NCBI GenBank assembly: GCA_007116685.1
Contig: SKIC01000276.1
Span: 1-34,303, forward strand
Direction: 5' to 3'
DNA length: 34,303 nucleotides
DNA from: Balneolales bacterium
GTDB taxonomy: Bacteria; Bacteroidota; Rhodothermia; Balneolales; Natronogracilivirgulaceae
Below the pieces are notes generated by a model that had not been told where the DNA came from, made no database searches, and was given only the letters and a program-made list of their open reading frames with translations. The position numbers and the translations under genes were made by a program. This document shows positions 16,017 to 23,869 of this stretch, piece by piece (position 1 is the first letter of the stretch; each line of letters begins with the position of its first letter).

Positions 16017-16054
16017 AAAAAAAACGTGTCAGGTTTTTAAAACCTGACACGTTT
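16017..16054 (-). terminator. Strong intrinsic terminator of the T9SS cargo gene
   Basis: A 16-bp perfect inverted repeat (AAACGTGTCAGGTTTT / AAAACCTGACACGTTT, 16022-16037 and 16039-16054), followed on the minus strand by eight T's. It lies 60 bp beyond the stop of the minus-strand gene. The CAGGTT core is shared with the hairpin at 10925. Confidence 0.8.
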
Positions 16055-16116
16055 CTGCTCTTTACTACCTCGAAGCTTTCGCTACGGGTGTTTTGTTATT
16101 CAAACTTTTGTGAGGT

Positions 16117-19100
16117 TTATTTCACTAAAGTCATCGTTCTGCTTAGGGTTTTGTTGCCTGCTTGCAGGCGATAGATATACATACCGGATGACAAGTTTGC
16201 GGCATCAAAAGTGGCGTTGTGTGTACCGGCTGGCATTACCTCGTTTACCAAGGTTGCCACCTGGCGTCCTAATACATCATACACCGTTAAACGTACCATT
16301 GCATTTTCCGGCAGCGCGTAGGAAATGACGGTAGTTGGGTTGAACGGGTTGGGGTAGTTTTGGGAGAGGGAGAGTGATGTAGGTAGTTCACTACCGGAAT
16401 CGCTACTTGTTACATCACCGGCAAAAATACTTATAGTGAATCTGTCTTTCATCTCGTCTACCGGCATACTCCGTAAAGCATTTAGTTTTTCGGATGCTTC
16501 AATTGTCACGGCATCGGAGTAAAACACGTAAGATTCTTCCAAAATGTTGATTTGCTTATCCAACTTGGTATCGTTCAGCAAAATAGACCAATCAGAAGGC
16601 AGGTTTCCGAAATCCTCAGAAGAAATTTCGAAATATCCATCATGATTTGCAGTAAGGAAAGCTAAATCTAAATCAACTCGCTCTTGTAAATGGAGAGGTT
16701 GTGATTCAATGGCTTTAGAAATTAGCTTACCGTTGCGCTCCCCTGTAAAGGCGATGGAAGCGAAAGTATCTGTAAGTGGAGCCAACATTGGCATATCCAG
16801 ATAATCAAAACCTGACGTTGCTTCTTCATGGAATCTCAGATACACATAATTACCGGCAATTTCCTCTGCTTGAGGCGTCAGATTAAGACGCACCATTATT
16901 TCATTAGCCTGAGACAGCATTGTAGCCTGAGGCTCTGTGGCAACAGTCACGCTTCCTGTAGTACTCTCATATACAGCAACGCCAAAAACCGGAATTTCTG
17001 CTGAGTTATCCGTTACTAGATCAAATGTCTGATTTTCTTCATTCAGCACGAAATAATCCGTACCGCTTAATCCTCCGGATATATGTTGACCGGTAATTGC
17101 ACTATTGAATGGGTTACCTACAAATTCCCAATCGTTTTCACTGAGTAGATTGCGGGTCACATCAGAAGTTGGTGTCAGACCTTGCAAACTAAGCGTAAAT
17201 GGCAATTCTACAGAAGGGCCAATGTCATTATCGTAATAATACCATAAGAAACCAGTAGCTGTTGGAATCTGATAATCAGCATCAGCGCCTGAAGGGATAC
17301 CATAATCACCGCCTGTTCTAAACAATAAATTTGGAGAGGCTGAGTCGTAATCAACTTCACCGCCATAAATTGCGTTTAGTCCGGAATATCCCTGCACCAG
17401 GTTTTGGTTGGCCAAATCAGAAATACGAACTCCACTAACTGGTGCGGAAAGCACTCTCCAACCGGCATTTTCTCCGGAAGCAATTTGCTCCGTAAAGGTT
17501 TCATTTCCGGATGGATAAGAGAAATAGCTGGTGAAGTTCATGTCTCCACCGCCGAGGTTATTATCACCATCGGGAAATCCACGACCGTATCCTTCGTTAG
17601 ATGTGAAGCCATTAACGCCATTCATATAAGTAGCCACAAAATCGAAACTATTGCCGCCAATATCAGATGTTTCAATTGTGAAAATGAATGACTCATCGCT
17701 TCCTGCATCCGGTGAACCAACAGCACTGATAAAATTCAATCCTTCATTATCAATTTGTCCCGTAGGAGGAATTTCCCATAGGCCACCAAAAGGCACTCCT
17801 ATAGAGATAGCATAACGAGCATTGAATCCATTAGGAAATGTTAAAGTAGAAGCAAAATCTCCGGCACTTGAAATAGCTCTGCGATTGTTGTCTTGCTGAT
17901 CATTAACCGCGCCATCAATTATATTTCTACCTTCTGAATCATTGTCTATATAGACTACAAAAAAGTCAATCGCGCCTTCTTCATTGCCAAAAGAGCCGGG
18001 ACCTCGCTGGAATTCGAAATAGATATTATCATCGTTATCCCACACTCGCAATGTGCTACCACTCACCGTTCCGCCAAATCCCGTACCACCGTTACCGGAA
18101 AATACAGCCTTTGGTGCTGTTGTGGTAAAACTGCGAACTTCTGACCAAGCACCATTACCAATATTATCTCTTCCTCTGACTCGCCAAAAGTATTCTGTTT
18201 CAAATCCCAGTATTTCGGTCAAGGTTAACGAAGTCGCTTCGATATTACTCACATTTCTTACTGTAGAAGTAAAATCATCCAAAGTAGAAATCTGGATTTG
18301 ATAATCGATGGCATTTGCGTCTGCTTGCCATGAAAAAGAAGGAAGTAGGGTTAATCCTGTTGCATTATCAGCAGGCGAAGTTAAAACGATTTGCTCAACA
18401 TCGGTTTCTTCAAGTGTTGTAAAAGACCAGGTGGCAGACCAAGGGCCGTTGCCATCAGCTCCAGTTCCTCTAACTCGCCAGAAATACTCTTGTCCGCTTA
18501 TCAAGTCACTGGAAACTGAAAAAGTAGTTGTGGTTAATCCTGATTCATCAATAACCGTAGATGAGAAATCACTCTCTGTAGAGATTTGGATAGAATATGT
18601 ATCTGCTCTGTCTGCGGTTGTCCATTCAAACTCCGGTTGAAATTCGATATCAACTGCGTTATTGGCAGGGGATGTTAAACTTACAGCATCTGGAATTGCC
18701 AATTGAGTGATTTGAAAATTGTTAAAATAGAAATTTTGGTTATCACCACCTGCGTTAGCATTATTAAATATGGTTACTTGATCCAAAATCCCGTTTACAG
18801 TTCCTGTTGCATTTGGGCTACTGCTATGCAATCCTGTAATCTCATAGTTCAAATCATCCCCAACTTGAACTAATTTCACAGTTAAGACCTCCCCATTTTG
18901 TCTCTGGCTATCCCAACCTGTCACTGGTGCTGTACCCCCGCCAGTCCATGAGTAGCCACCACCAGTAATATCAAAGAAAAAAATAGTTGCGTCTTCACTA
19001 TCCTGAATGTTGAAACCTCTGGTTCCCCCGTCAAAGCGAAAACTAACTTGGAAACTTAATTCTTGGCCATTTCCTAAAGATGAACTTACTCTACGTTGTG

Positions 19101-19386
19101 CAACAGTCGCATCATCAGTTCCACTATTCCACATTCCAAAAGCCTGCCCACCGGAATTAATACCATTAGTCCAATCTTCATTAGGGGTAGAGCTGCCTAA
19201 AAAATGTCCCCCATTACCAGCAGGTGCACTCAAAACCCACGGCTGAAACCCTGTTCCTTCATTAGAACCATTTGTCCAAGTACTATAATTCGAGGCATCA
19301 TCCTCAGCTAAAATGGTTTGAGCTTCTGCGGTTACGGAAAAGCCTAATAATATTACGCACAAGAATAATTTGTATAACTTTTTCAT
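16117..19386 (-). CDS. Large secreted multidomain protein with T9SS type A sorting domain
   Basis: 1089 residues. Signal peptide 1-23 (cleavage after AEA). Residues 24-232 form a beta-rich domain with many Gly/Trp/Asn and an FxxQVSFRFDGG strand, possibly a concanavalin-like sandwich. Residues 234-325 and 333-424 are two fibronectin type III domains similar to each other (both with EYFWRVRG...GNG.WS...SFTT). Then about 580 residues of unassigned beta-rich sequence. The C-terminus from 1005 is a type A T9SS sorting domain: QNYPNPFNPTTVISYALP, VYDVLGRQVATLV, LSSGMYIYRLQAG. It should be exported by Sec, cross the outer membrane via T9SS and be attached or released. ATG start with a GAGGAG site about 10 bases upstream, overlapping the preceding gene by 4 bp (ATGA). 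Catalytic residues were not recognised. Confidence 0.9.
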   Translation of the reverse strand: MKKLYKLFLCVILLGFSVTAEAQTILAEDDASNYSTWTNGSNEGTGFQPWVLSAPAGNGGHFLGSSTPNEDWTNGINSGGQAFGMWNSGTDDATVAQRRVSSSLGNGQELSFQVSFRFDGGTRGFNIQDSEDATIFFFDITGGGYSWTGGGTAPVTGWDSQRQNGEVLTVKLVQVGDDLNYEITGLHSSSPNATGTVNGILDQVTIFNNANAGGDNQNFYFNNFQITQLAIPDAVSLTSPANNAVDIEFQPEFEWTTADRADTYSIQISTESDFSSTVIDESGLTTTTFSVSSDLISGQEYFWRVRGTGADGNGPWSATWSFTTLEETDVEQIVLTSPADNATGLTLLPSFSWQADANAIDYQIQISTLDDFTSTVRNVSNIEATSLTLTEILGFETEYFWRVRGRDNIGNGAWSEVRSFTTTAPKAVFSGNGGTGFGGTVSGSTLRVWDNDDNIYFEFQRGPGSFGNEEGAIDFFVVYIDNDSEGRNIIDGAVNDQQDNNRRAISSAGDFASTLTFPNGFNARYAISIGVPFGGLWEIPPTGQIDNEGLNFISAVGSPDAGSDESFIFTIETSDIGGNSFDFVATYMNGVNGFTSNEGYGRGFPDGDNNLGGGDMNFTSYFSYPSGNETFTEQIASGENAGWRVLSAPVSGVRISDLANQNLVQGYSGLNAIYGGEVDYDSASPNLLFRTGGDYGIPSGADADYQIPTATGFLWYYYDNDIGPSVELPFTLSLQGLTPTSDVTRNLLSENDWEFVGNPFNSAITGQHISGGLSGTDYFVLNEENQTFDLVTDNSAEIPVFGVAVYESTTGSVTVATEPQATMLSQANEIMVRLNLTPQAEEIAGNYVYLRFHEEATSGFDYLDMPMLAPLTDTFASIAFTGERNGKLISKAIESQPLHLQERVDLDLAFLTANHDGYFEISSEDFGNLPSDWSILLNDTKLDKQINILEESYVFYSDAVTIEASEKLNALRSMPVDEMKDRFTISIFAGDVTSSDSGSELPTSLSLSQNYPNPFNPTTVISYALPENAMVRLTVYDVLGRQVATLVNEVMPAGTHNATFDAANLSSGMYIYRLQAGNKTLSRTMTLVK

Positions 19387-19568
19387 TTTGTATTTCTCCT
19401 CATAAGCTTAATTCCAAAAAAAGTAGCTCCTAGTAAAGCCATAACAATTGGTGTCCAAACCGGAGCCTGATCCGGTGGGTTTGGCAGGCCGGGTTGCGCA
19501 TGTAATGGGAATGCGATGACTAATACCAGAACAACGAGAATAGTAATACCAAGTAATATCTGTTTCAT
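19383..19568 (-). CDS. Short secreted protein with C-terminal membrane anchor (PID-CTERM-like)
   Basis: 61 residues: signal peptide (about 1-25, MKQILLGITILVVLVLVIAF, cleavage near LHA-QP), a short proline-rich linker (GLPNPPDQAP), then a single hydrophobic segment (PIVMALLGATFFGIKLM) ending in RRNTK. This layout, with a P-rich motif, one helix and a terminal basic cluster, is that of short protein-sorting tails (PID-CTERM/exosortase-type) of Bacteroidota. The mature protein is almost only the sorting signal. It overlaps the T9SS cargo gene by ATGA and so is cotranscribed and translationally coupled. No sortase or exosortase gene is in the window. The family call is tentative. Confidence 0.65.
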   Translation of the reverse strand: MKQILLGITILVVLVLVIAFPLHAQPGLPNPPDQAPVWTPIVMALLGATFFGIKLMRRNTK

Positions 19569-19606
19569 ACGAGCCTATTTTAGTTAAATGGGGGAATAGC
19601 ACAACT

Positions 19607-19620
19607 TGAAAGCGCTTACA
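19607..19620. promoter_or_regulatory. LacI-type operator between the CTERM/T9SS pair and the response regulator
   Basis: TGAAAGCGCTTACA, a nearly perfect palindrome (one mismatch from TGTAAGCGCTTACA), 40 bp from the start of the small CTERM gene and 143 bp from the response regulator start. The same AAGCGCTT core is in the 13.1-kb cluster and at 33295. Confidence 0.6.
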
Positions 19621-19762
19621 TCTAAGTAATATAAATTAATATTTTTTATTTCAGCAACACTTGTTTCGAAATCCTTTGAGTGATTTCATCAGTGTTTTTT
19701 ATTCGTTTTTTCCAGATAAGAGACACGAACACTTTTCCATTCAGTTTTGTTATTTTCCCATC

Positions 19763-20464
19763 ATGAACAACGCATATACAATTTTACTAATGGAAGACGA
19801 GCAGGAACCGGCCGAAATGCTCGTCAACTATCTGGAAATGCATGAATACAAGGTATTTCATGCTGCCAATGGGAAAAAGGCTGAAAAACTGATTAACGAC
19901 CACGCTTCAGAAATTGATTTGGCCGTTTTGGATATTATGGTGCCGGGTAGAGATGGTCATCAGGTTTGTAGGTTTATTCGTCAACATCCCGTAGTTAATA
20001 GTATTCCTGTCATTTTTCTTACTGCAAAAAACAAAGAAAAAGATAAAATTGACGGACTCACTGTTGGTGCTGATGATTATATCCCGAAACCTGCCAGCCT
20101 CAATCTGATTAAAGCCCACATCGAATCCTTACTTCGCAGACATAAAAAAGACAAAGGCGGATGGATAGCTTTTGGAGGTGTTCACATCAATCCCGCTTCC
20201 AGAGAAGTTACTTGTGGCGGAACGGCTTTGGAATTAACCCATACCGAATTTGAAATCCTGCACTTGTTTTTTGAAAGTCCCAAGCGGGTATTTACACGTC
20301 AGGAGATTCTGGAGCATATTGGCGGCGATGACAAATTTGTCTTTGACCGAACCGTAGATGTGCATATCAAAAACCTGCGACTAAAGATGGGCTCTCATGG
20401 AGATATCATCAAAACCTATCGCGGTACGGGATATGGGCTGCATAAGGAGGCTTTGCAGATTTAA
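19763..20464 (+). CDS. OmpR/PhoB-type response regulator
   Basis: 233 residues: receiver domain (1-118) with acidic pocket E11/D12, phospho-acceptor D57 (DLAVLDIMVPGRDG), T87 and K109 (DDYIPKPAS) all present, then a winged-helix DNA-binding domain with ELTHTEFEILHLFFESPKRVFTRQEIL and DRTVDVHIKNLRLKMG...IKTYRGTGYGL. It is thus a complete phosphorylatable transcription regulator. I take the ATG at 19763 because the receiver domain begins right after it; 34 extra residues from an upstream TTG have no family likeness. No histidine kinase gene is adjacent, so it is an orphan here. It is divergent from the CTERM/T9SS pair and may control it (inference). Confidence 0.92.
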   Translation: MNNAYTILLMEDEQEPAEMLVNYLEMHEYKVFHAANGKKAEKLINDHASEIDLAVLDIMVPGRDGHQVCRFIRQHPVVNSIPVIFLTAKNKEKDKIDGLTVGADDYIPKPASLNLIKAHIESLLRRHKKDKGGWIAFGGVHINPASREVTCGGTALELTHTEFEILHLFFESPKRVFTRQEILEHIGGDDKFVFDRTVDVHIKNLRLKMGSHGDIIKTYRGTGYGLHKEALQI

Positions 20465-20640
20465 TCGGGTTTTCTGTGAATCTGATTTTTTCACGCGGAG
20501 TGATCGCTGAGTTGCGCAGATGTTTTTGGTGGTCATTTATATTCTTTGCAAACTACTTTCGTTGAAAATGAGCAGTAAAAGGAGATTTGACATATCAGCA
20601 TGATTAATTCTGATATGTGCTAAATCCCGAAGTTTATAAA

Positions 20641-20670
20641 CGTGCCAATCCACAGTAGCAGACTGGCACG
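20641..20670 (+). terminator. Possible terminator hairpin
   Basis: CGTGCCA (20641-20647) and TGGCACG (20664-20670) with a 16-base loop, followed by CTTTATATATTTA. The T-run is interrupted, so it is a weak candidate. It lies 177 bp after the response regulator stop. Confidence 0.35.
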
Positions 20671-20726
20671 CTTTATATATTTATCTTGCTGTCCGACTAA
20701 ATAGAAAATCATCCACGTTTTATTCA

Positions 20727-20837
20727 CCTCCCCCTAAATCCCCCGCCAAAGGCAGGGGACTTAAAGAAAGCCCTGTCTTATACCCCTTATATTTTGGACT
20801 AGTCTGTCGCTATGACAGAAAGGGGCACTAGGGGAGA
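20727..20837. repeat. CCCCCTAAATCCCCC-type intergenic repeat (~110 bp, MITE-like)
   Basis: Ends are imperfect inverted repeats CTCCCCCTA (20728-20736) and TAGGGGAG (20829-20836). Inside: TCCCCCGCC-aaa-GGCAGGGGA (20739-20759) and CTGTC-gctat-GACAG (about 20803-20818). The opening CCTAAATCCCCCG is a phrase I recall from many Bacteroidota intergenic repeats. No transposase is present. Confidence 0.6.
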
Positions 20838-20910
20838 ATTCTCCTTTAAGTAACTGATTTTTAATTCTTAGATGTATATGTCTAAAATTTTCCCGGATAA
20901 CAATGAGATA

Positions 20911-22965
20911 TTATCTTGCGCCCGGATCGGCGTATTGGCCTATCCACTCACGTACTTGCTCGTACCAGTAGAGTGAATTATTTGGTTTTAGAATCCAGTG
21001 ATTTTCATCGGGATAATAAATCAGGCGTGAATCTACACCTCTACTTTGCAAAGTGCGGAATAATTCAAATGCCTGCCCCACCGGAACTCGATAATCCAAT
21101 TGTCCGTGAATAATTAAGGCAGGAGTTCGGAAATCGCCGGCCATGTAGTGTGGCGAGATATCTTTGTAAATTGTGTTTCCTTCATCCCAATAATTGCCAA
21201 AACGAACGGTGTGCACAGCAAAATCTGCGGCCATTTGCGAATACATATTGTAAACTGGCGCATGAATTACCAATGCATTGAAAGGATGCTCTTTTGCCAA
21301 AAGTACAGAAGAAAGATATCCACCATAACTACCGCCACCGGCTACCATGCGGTCGGCATCAATCCAATCTTTTTCAGCAAACCAGGCTGCCGCTGCTTGC
21401 GTGTCTTTTAGCGGACGAGTTACCCAATCCGGATTTATAGAATCGGTAAAGTCCTGACCAAAACCTGAACTTCCATGGAAATTATGCCAGGCAACCACAT
21501 ATCCCCATGATGCGAAAGTTTGTGCATTCCAGCGGAAATGAAATCCGTCTGTAATTCCACTATGCGGTCCACCGTGAATCAATAAGAAAAGAGGATATTC
21601 TTTGCTTTTATCGAAATCCGGCGGATAATGAACCCACATTTGGATGTCTTGCCCATCATAGCCCTGATAGGTGACGCTTTCGTAGGTTCCTAAACGCACA
21701 TCAGCGAGAATATCATCATTGATGGTATCAATTCGTCGGGTATTTCCATTTCTGGTGTTGATTACTTTTAAGCGAGGGGGATACAGAAAACTGTGATTCA
21801 ATCCTACCAGAGTACCATTATCTGAGATGGCAACTGAGGGAAAATCAGTATCCGCCGTAACAGCACTTGGCGAACCACTTGTGGTGATATAATACACGCG
21901 TCGCGTTCCGGCATCATCGATTGAGCCATAAAGTCCACGATTATTCGGCGCCCAGACCAAGCCATCAGCGGAGCGGTCCCAACCTTCGGTAACTACTTCG
22001 GATCTGTCTCGGCGTACATCGTAAATAGCCAAACGGCGGGTATCAGCATAAAAGCCTTTTATGCGCTGCGTAGTGTAAGCGAGCATTCTCCCATTTGGAC
22101 TAAATTGAGGGTTTCCATCCGGCGCATCATTATCAGCAGTTAGATTGCGTGCTTCATCAGAGCCAATTTCGAACAGATAGATATCAAATTTAGGATCCAA
22201 ATCGTCTTGATTGGTATCAGACACAAAAGCAATCAGACTTTCATCCGGAGATACATCGTAATTGGCTGTACTCTGTCCGGATCTAGGCAATTGTAAACCG
22301 GTTTGCTTGGTTACTTCCTGAACTTCGCCTCCTTTAGCAGGAATACGGAAGATGTAAGCCTCATGGGTTTCATCTAACCATCTATCCCAGGAAGCAAATG
22401 GCAAAGCATTCCAGGTATGAGCAGACATGTGAGAACTTCTTCTTTGGGAAAGTGTCTCTGCCATCTCCTCCCAACTTTGTCCGGGAAAGATATTGGATAC
22501 AAAATAAATATGATCACCTACCCAGCGTGGCGCACTTACTCCGGTGGGAACTTCGGTCAGACGCTGAGCCTCGCCCGGTTCGTTAATTGGGAGAATATAG
22601 ATTTGTCCGGCATCGTCGCCCTCTCTGCGAGTAATAAAAGCAAGTTTGGTACCATCCGGACTAAAAACCGGCTGACCGGCTGCGGAACCATGCTGCGTTA
22701 GCGGTCGCTCAACAGAACCATCAGCGGCAAAAAGCCATAAATTTGTGTGACTTTTGTCGTCATCAACGGTGTAATGTGTTACAGGAGCCACAACCCAGCG
22801 TCCATCCGGGGAAATGGTTGGATTCCCGACACGCTTCATCTCCCAGAGGCGCTCGGCACTGAGTGTATTATCGGTTTCGCCATTGTTTTCCCGCGCTTCT
22901 GTAGCCAGCGTAGAAAACAAAAAAAGACCGACAAGCAATACTGCAAAAATGCGATTTTTCTTCAT
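20911..22965 (-). CDS. Secreted S9 family (dipeptidyl/acylaminoacyl) peptidase
   Basis: Serine peptidase of the prolyl oligopeptidase family, cleaving short peptides, exported by a signal peptide (1-25, hydrophobic core IFAVLLVGLFLFSTLA). Residues 40-390 form the WD40-like beta-propeller (PD40 repeats: GNPTISPDGRWVVAP, PVFSPDGTKLAFITR, YDVSPDESLIAFVS, PQFSPNGRMLAYTT). The C-terminal alpha/beta hydrolase domain has the full triad: S546 in GGGSYGGY, D624 in HGQLDYRVP, and H656 in DENHW. 684 residues is the usual length. Role: periplasmic or surface peptide degradation, fitting with the amino-acid and solute transporters nearby. ATG start. Confidence 0.95.
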   Translation of the reverse strand: MKKNRIFAVLLVGLFLFSTLATEARENNGETDNTLSAERLWEMKRVGNPTISPDGRWVVAPVTHYTVDDDKSHTNLWLFAADGSVERPLTQHGSAAGQPVFSPDGTKLAFITRREGDDAGQIYILPINEPGEAQRLTEVPTGVSAPRWVGDHIYFVSNIFPGQSWEEMAETLSQRRSSHMSAHTWNALPFASWDRWLDETHEAYIFRIPAKGGEVQEVTKQTGLQLPRSGQSTANYDVSPDESLIAFVSDTNQDDLDPKFDIYLFEIGSDEARNLTADNDAPDGNPQFSPNGRMLAYTTQRIKGFYADTRRLAIYDVRRDRSEVVTEGWDRSADGLVWAPNNRGLYGSIDDAGTRRVYYITTSGSPSAVTADTDFPSVAISDNGTLVGLNHSFLYPPRLKVINTRNGNTRRIDTINDDILADVRLGTYESVTYQGYDGQDIQMWVHYPPDFDKSKEYPLFLLIHGGPHSGITDGFHFRWNAQTFASWGYVVAWHNFHGSSGFGQDFTDSINPDWVTRPLKDTQAAAAWFAEKDWIDADRMVAGGGSYGGYLSSVLLAKEHPFNALVIHAPVYNMYSQMAADFAVHTVRFGNYWDEGNTIYKDISPHYMAGDFRTPALIIHGQLDYRVPVGQAFELFRTLQSRGVDSRLIYYPDENHWILKPNNSLYWYEQVREWIGQYADPGAR

Positions 22966-23288
22966 ACTTAGTAGGTTTAGGTGAAAAGGGTTAGGTGACT
23001 AAGAATAGCAAAATGAGCCCATATCCCATAATTGATTCGTGTAAATTTATGGATTGATGTCTGAACATGTTTTTAGAAAAGTAGTAAACCACACACAGTC
23101 AATAATCCCAACGGGGTCAGATGTTAATAATAACGTCAATCCCATGCCTCGACTCCGAAGGGAGTTAAATGCATAAAAAAAAGGAAGTCCCCCACACCTA
23201 ATCCAACAACTCAAACAGGTCGCATGTTTACAAAACGGCAACTTATCTCTTCCAATGACCCCGATGGGGTCGCATGTTTATAAAATTG
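22966..23288. other. Intergenic region rich in small hairpin repeats
   Basis: 323 bp between the S9 peptidase start and the OsmC-like gene stop. The left 80 bp should hold the peptidase promoter, not resolved. The right 185 bp consist of hairpin/linker repeats (see 23106-23289). Confidence 0.6.
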
Positions 23289-23289
23289 C
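23106..23289. repeat. Degenerate array of short hairpin-linker repeats
   Basis: Four related units: TCCCAACGGGGTCAGATG (about 23106), ACTCC-gaag-GGAGT followed by TAAATGCATA (23152-23175), AACAGGTCGCATGTTTACAAAA (about 23215, quoted in parts: AACAGGTCGCATG, TTTACAAAA), and GACCCC-gat-GGGGTC followed by GCATGTTTATAAAA (23257-23285). GGTCGCATGTTTA occurs twice exactly, at 23218 and 23268, 50 bp apart. Similar phrases occur between genes in many Bacteroidota. Confidence 0.6.
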
Positions 23290-23678
23290 TAAACCATCTC
23301 TTTGGTAATCACCGCTTCTTTTTTCAGAAACTTGTGTACCGGGCACATTTCAGCGATTTGTCCTAAGCGCTTATGCTCCTGCTCGGTGATATCTGCATCT
23401 ACTTCCAGTAATAGTTTGATTTCTTTGTCTTCATTCATAGAAGCTTCAATAGCGATTCTTCTTACTTTCATCTCTTTGCGCTGTATGTACATACGCAAAG
23501 TTATAGCCACGCAGCTGGTGAGTCCGGCAAGGATGAACCCAAACGGATCAGGGCCTTTATTATCACCATTTAATTCTTCCGGCTCATCCGCCACAAGTTG
23601 ATGTCCGTGATACTCCATAGTTGTGGTATAGCCACCTTCATCGTTAAAAGCGACCAATAAGCGTTCTTTGATTCCCAT
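23289..23678 (-). CDS. OsmC/Ohr family peroxiredoxin-like protein
   Basis: 129 residues. OsmC-like proteins reduce organic peroxides through two conserved cysteines. Here these are C55 in LAGLTSCVAITLRMYIQRKEM, and a second in EMCPVHKFLKKEA near the C-terminus, so both are present. The QLVADEPEELNGDNKGPDPFGFILAGL part is typical of the YhfA-like branch, whose substrates are uncertain. Shine-Dalgarno GAGGAAAT right before the ATG. Monocistronic, upstream of the hairpin repeats. Confidence 0.9.
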   Translation of the reverse strand: MGIKERLLVAFNDEGGYTTTMEYHGHQLVADEPEELNGDNKGPDPFGFILAGLTSCVAITLRMYIQRKEMKVRRIAIEASMNEDKEIKLLLEVDADITEQEHKRLGQIAEMCPVHKFLKKEAVITKEMV

Positions 23679-23869
23679 AATTTCCTCTATTAATAATATT
23701 CCAGCCGAAGCCTTGATTCAGTTTAATAATTTATTTTAATATATAATTTTTTATATATGTTTTCCAGTCTGGGTATAAGCAGATATTTTTTTCGTAACAT
23801 TACCTTAAAATAGACTTATACATTTTCCGGATTAAAATTTTTAATTACGGACAAATCATTTTCTGAGTT

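Larger units (their letters stand above)
15636..16116. other. Intergenic region with GC-rich hairpin repeats
   Basis: 480 bp without a credible gene. It contains the hairpin pair at 15793-15847, a CGCCGG/CCGGCG inverted pair (about 15873-15917), a GTCGAACGTTGAC/GTTGAACGTCGAAC near-palindrome (about 15933-15961), and the terminator at 16017-16054. Base composition is more GC-rich than the neighbouring intergenic DNA. Confidence 0.6.
20465..20910. other. Intergenic region with several hairpins and a repeat element
   Basis: 446 bp with no gene seen. Contents: hairpin ACATATCAG/CTGATATGT (20590-20618), hairpin CGTGCCA/TGGCACG (20641-20670, a possible weak terminator of the response regulator), and the repeat at 20727-20837. 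Confidence 0.6.

Noticed and set aside
15775..16050. Two minus-strand frames of 72 and 91 codons in the AGCS-T9SS intergenic region
   Set aside because: They run through the GC-rich hairpin repeats and the terminator stem, so they are by-products of repeat sequence.
23047..23241. Minus-strand 64-codon frame next to the OsmC-like gene
   Set aside because: It is made of the hairpin-linker repeat sequence, with no start context.
23365..23375. AAGCGCTT core at about 23365
   Set aside because: It lies inside the OsmC-like coding region and is best explained by codons.
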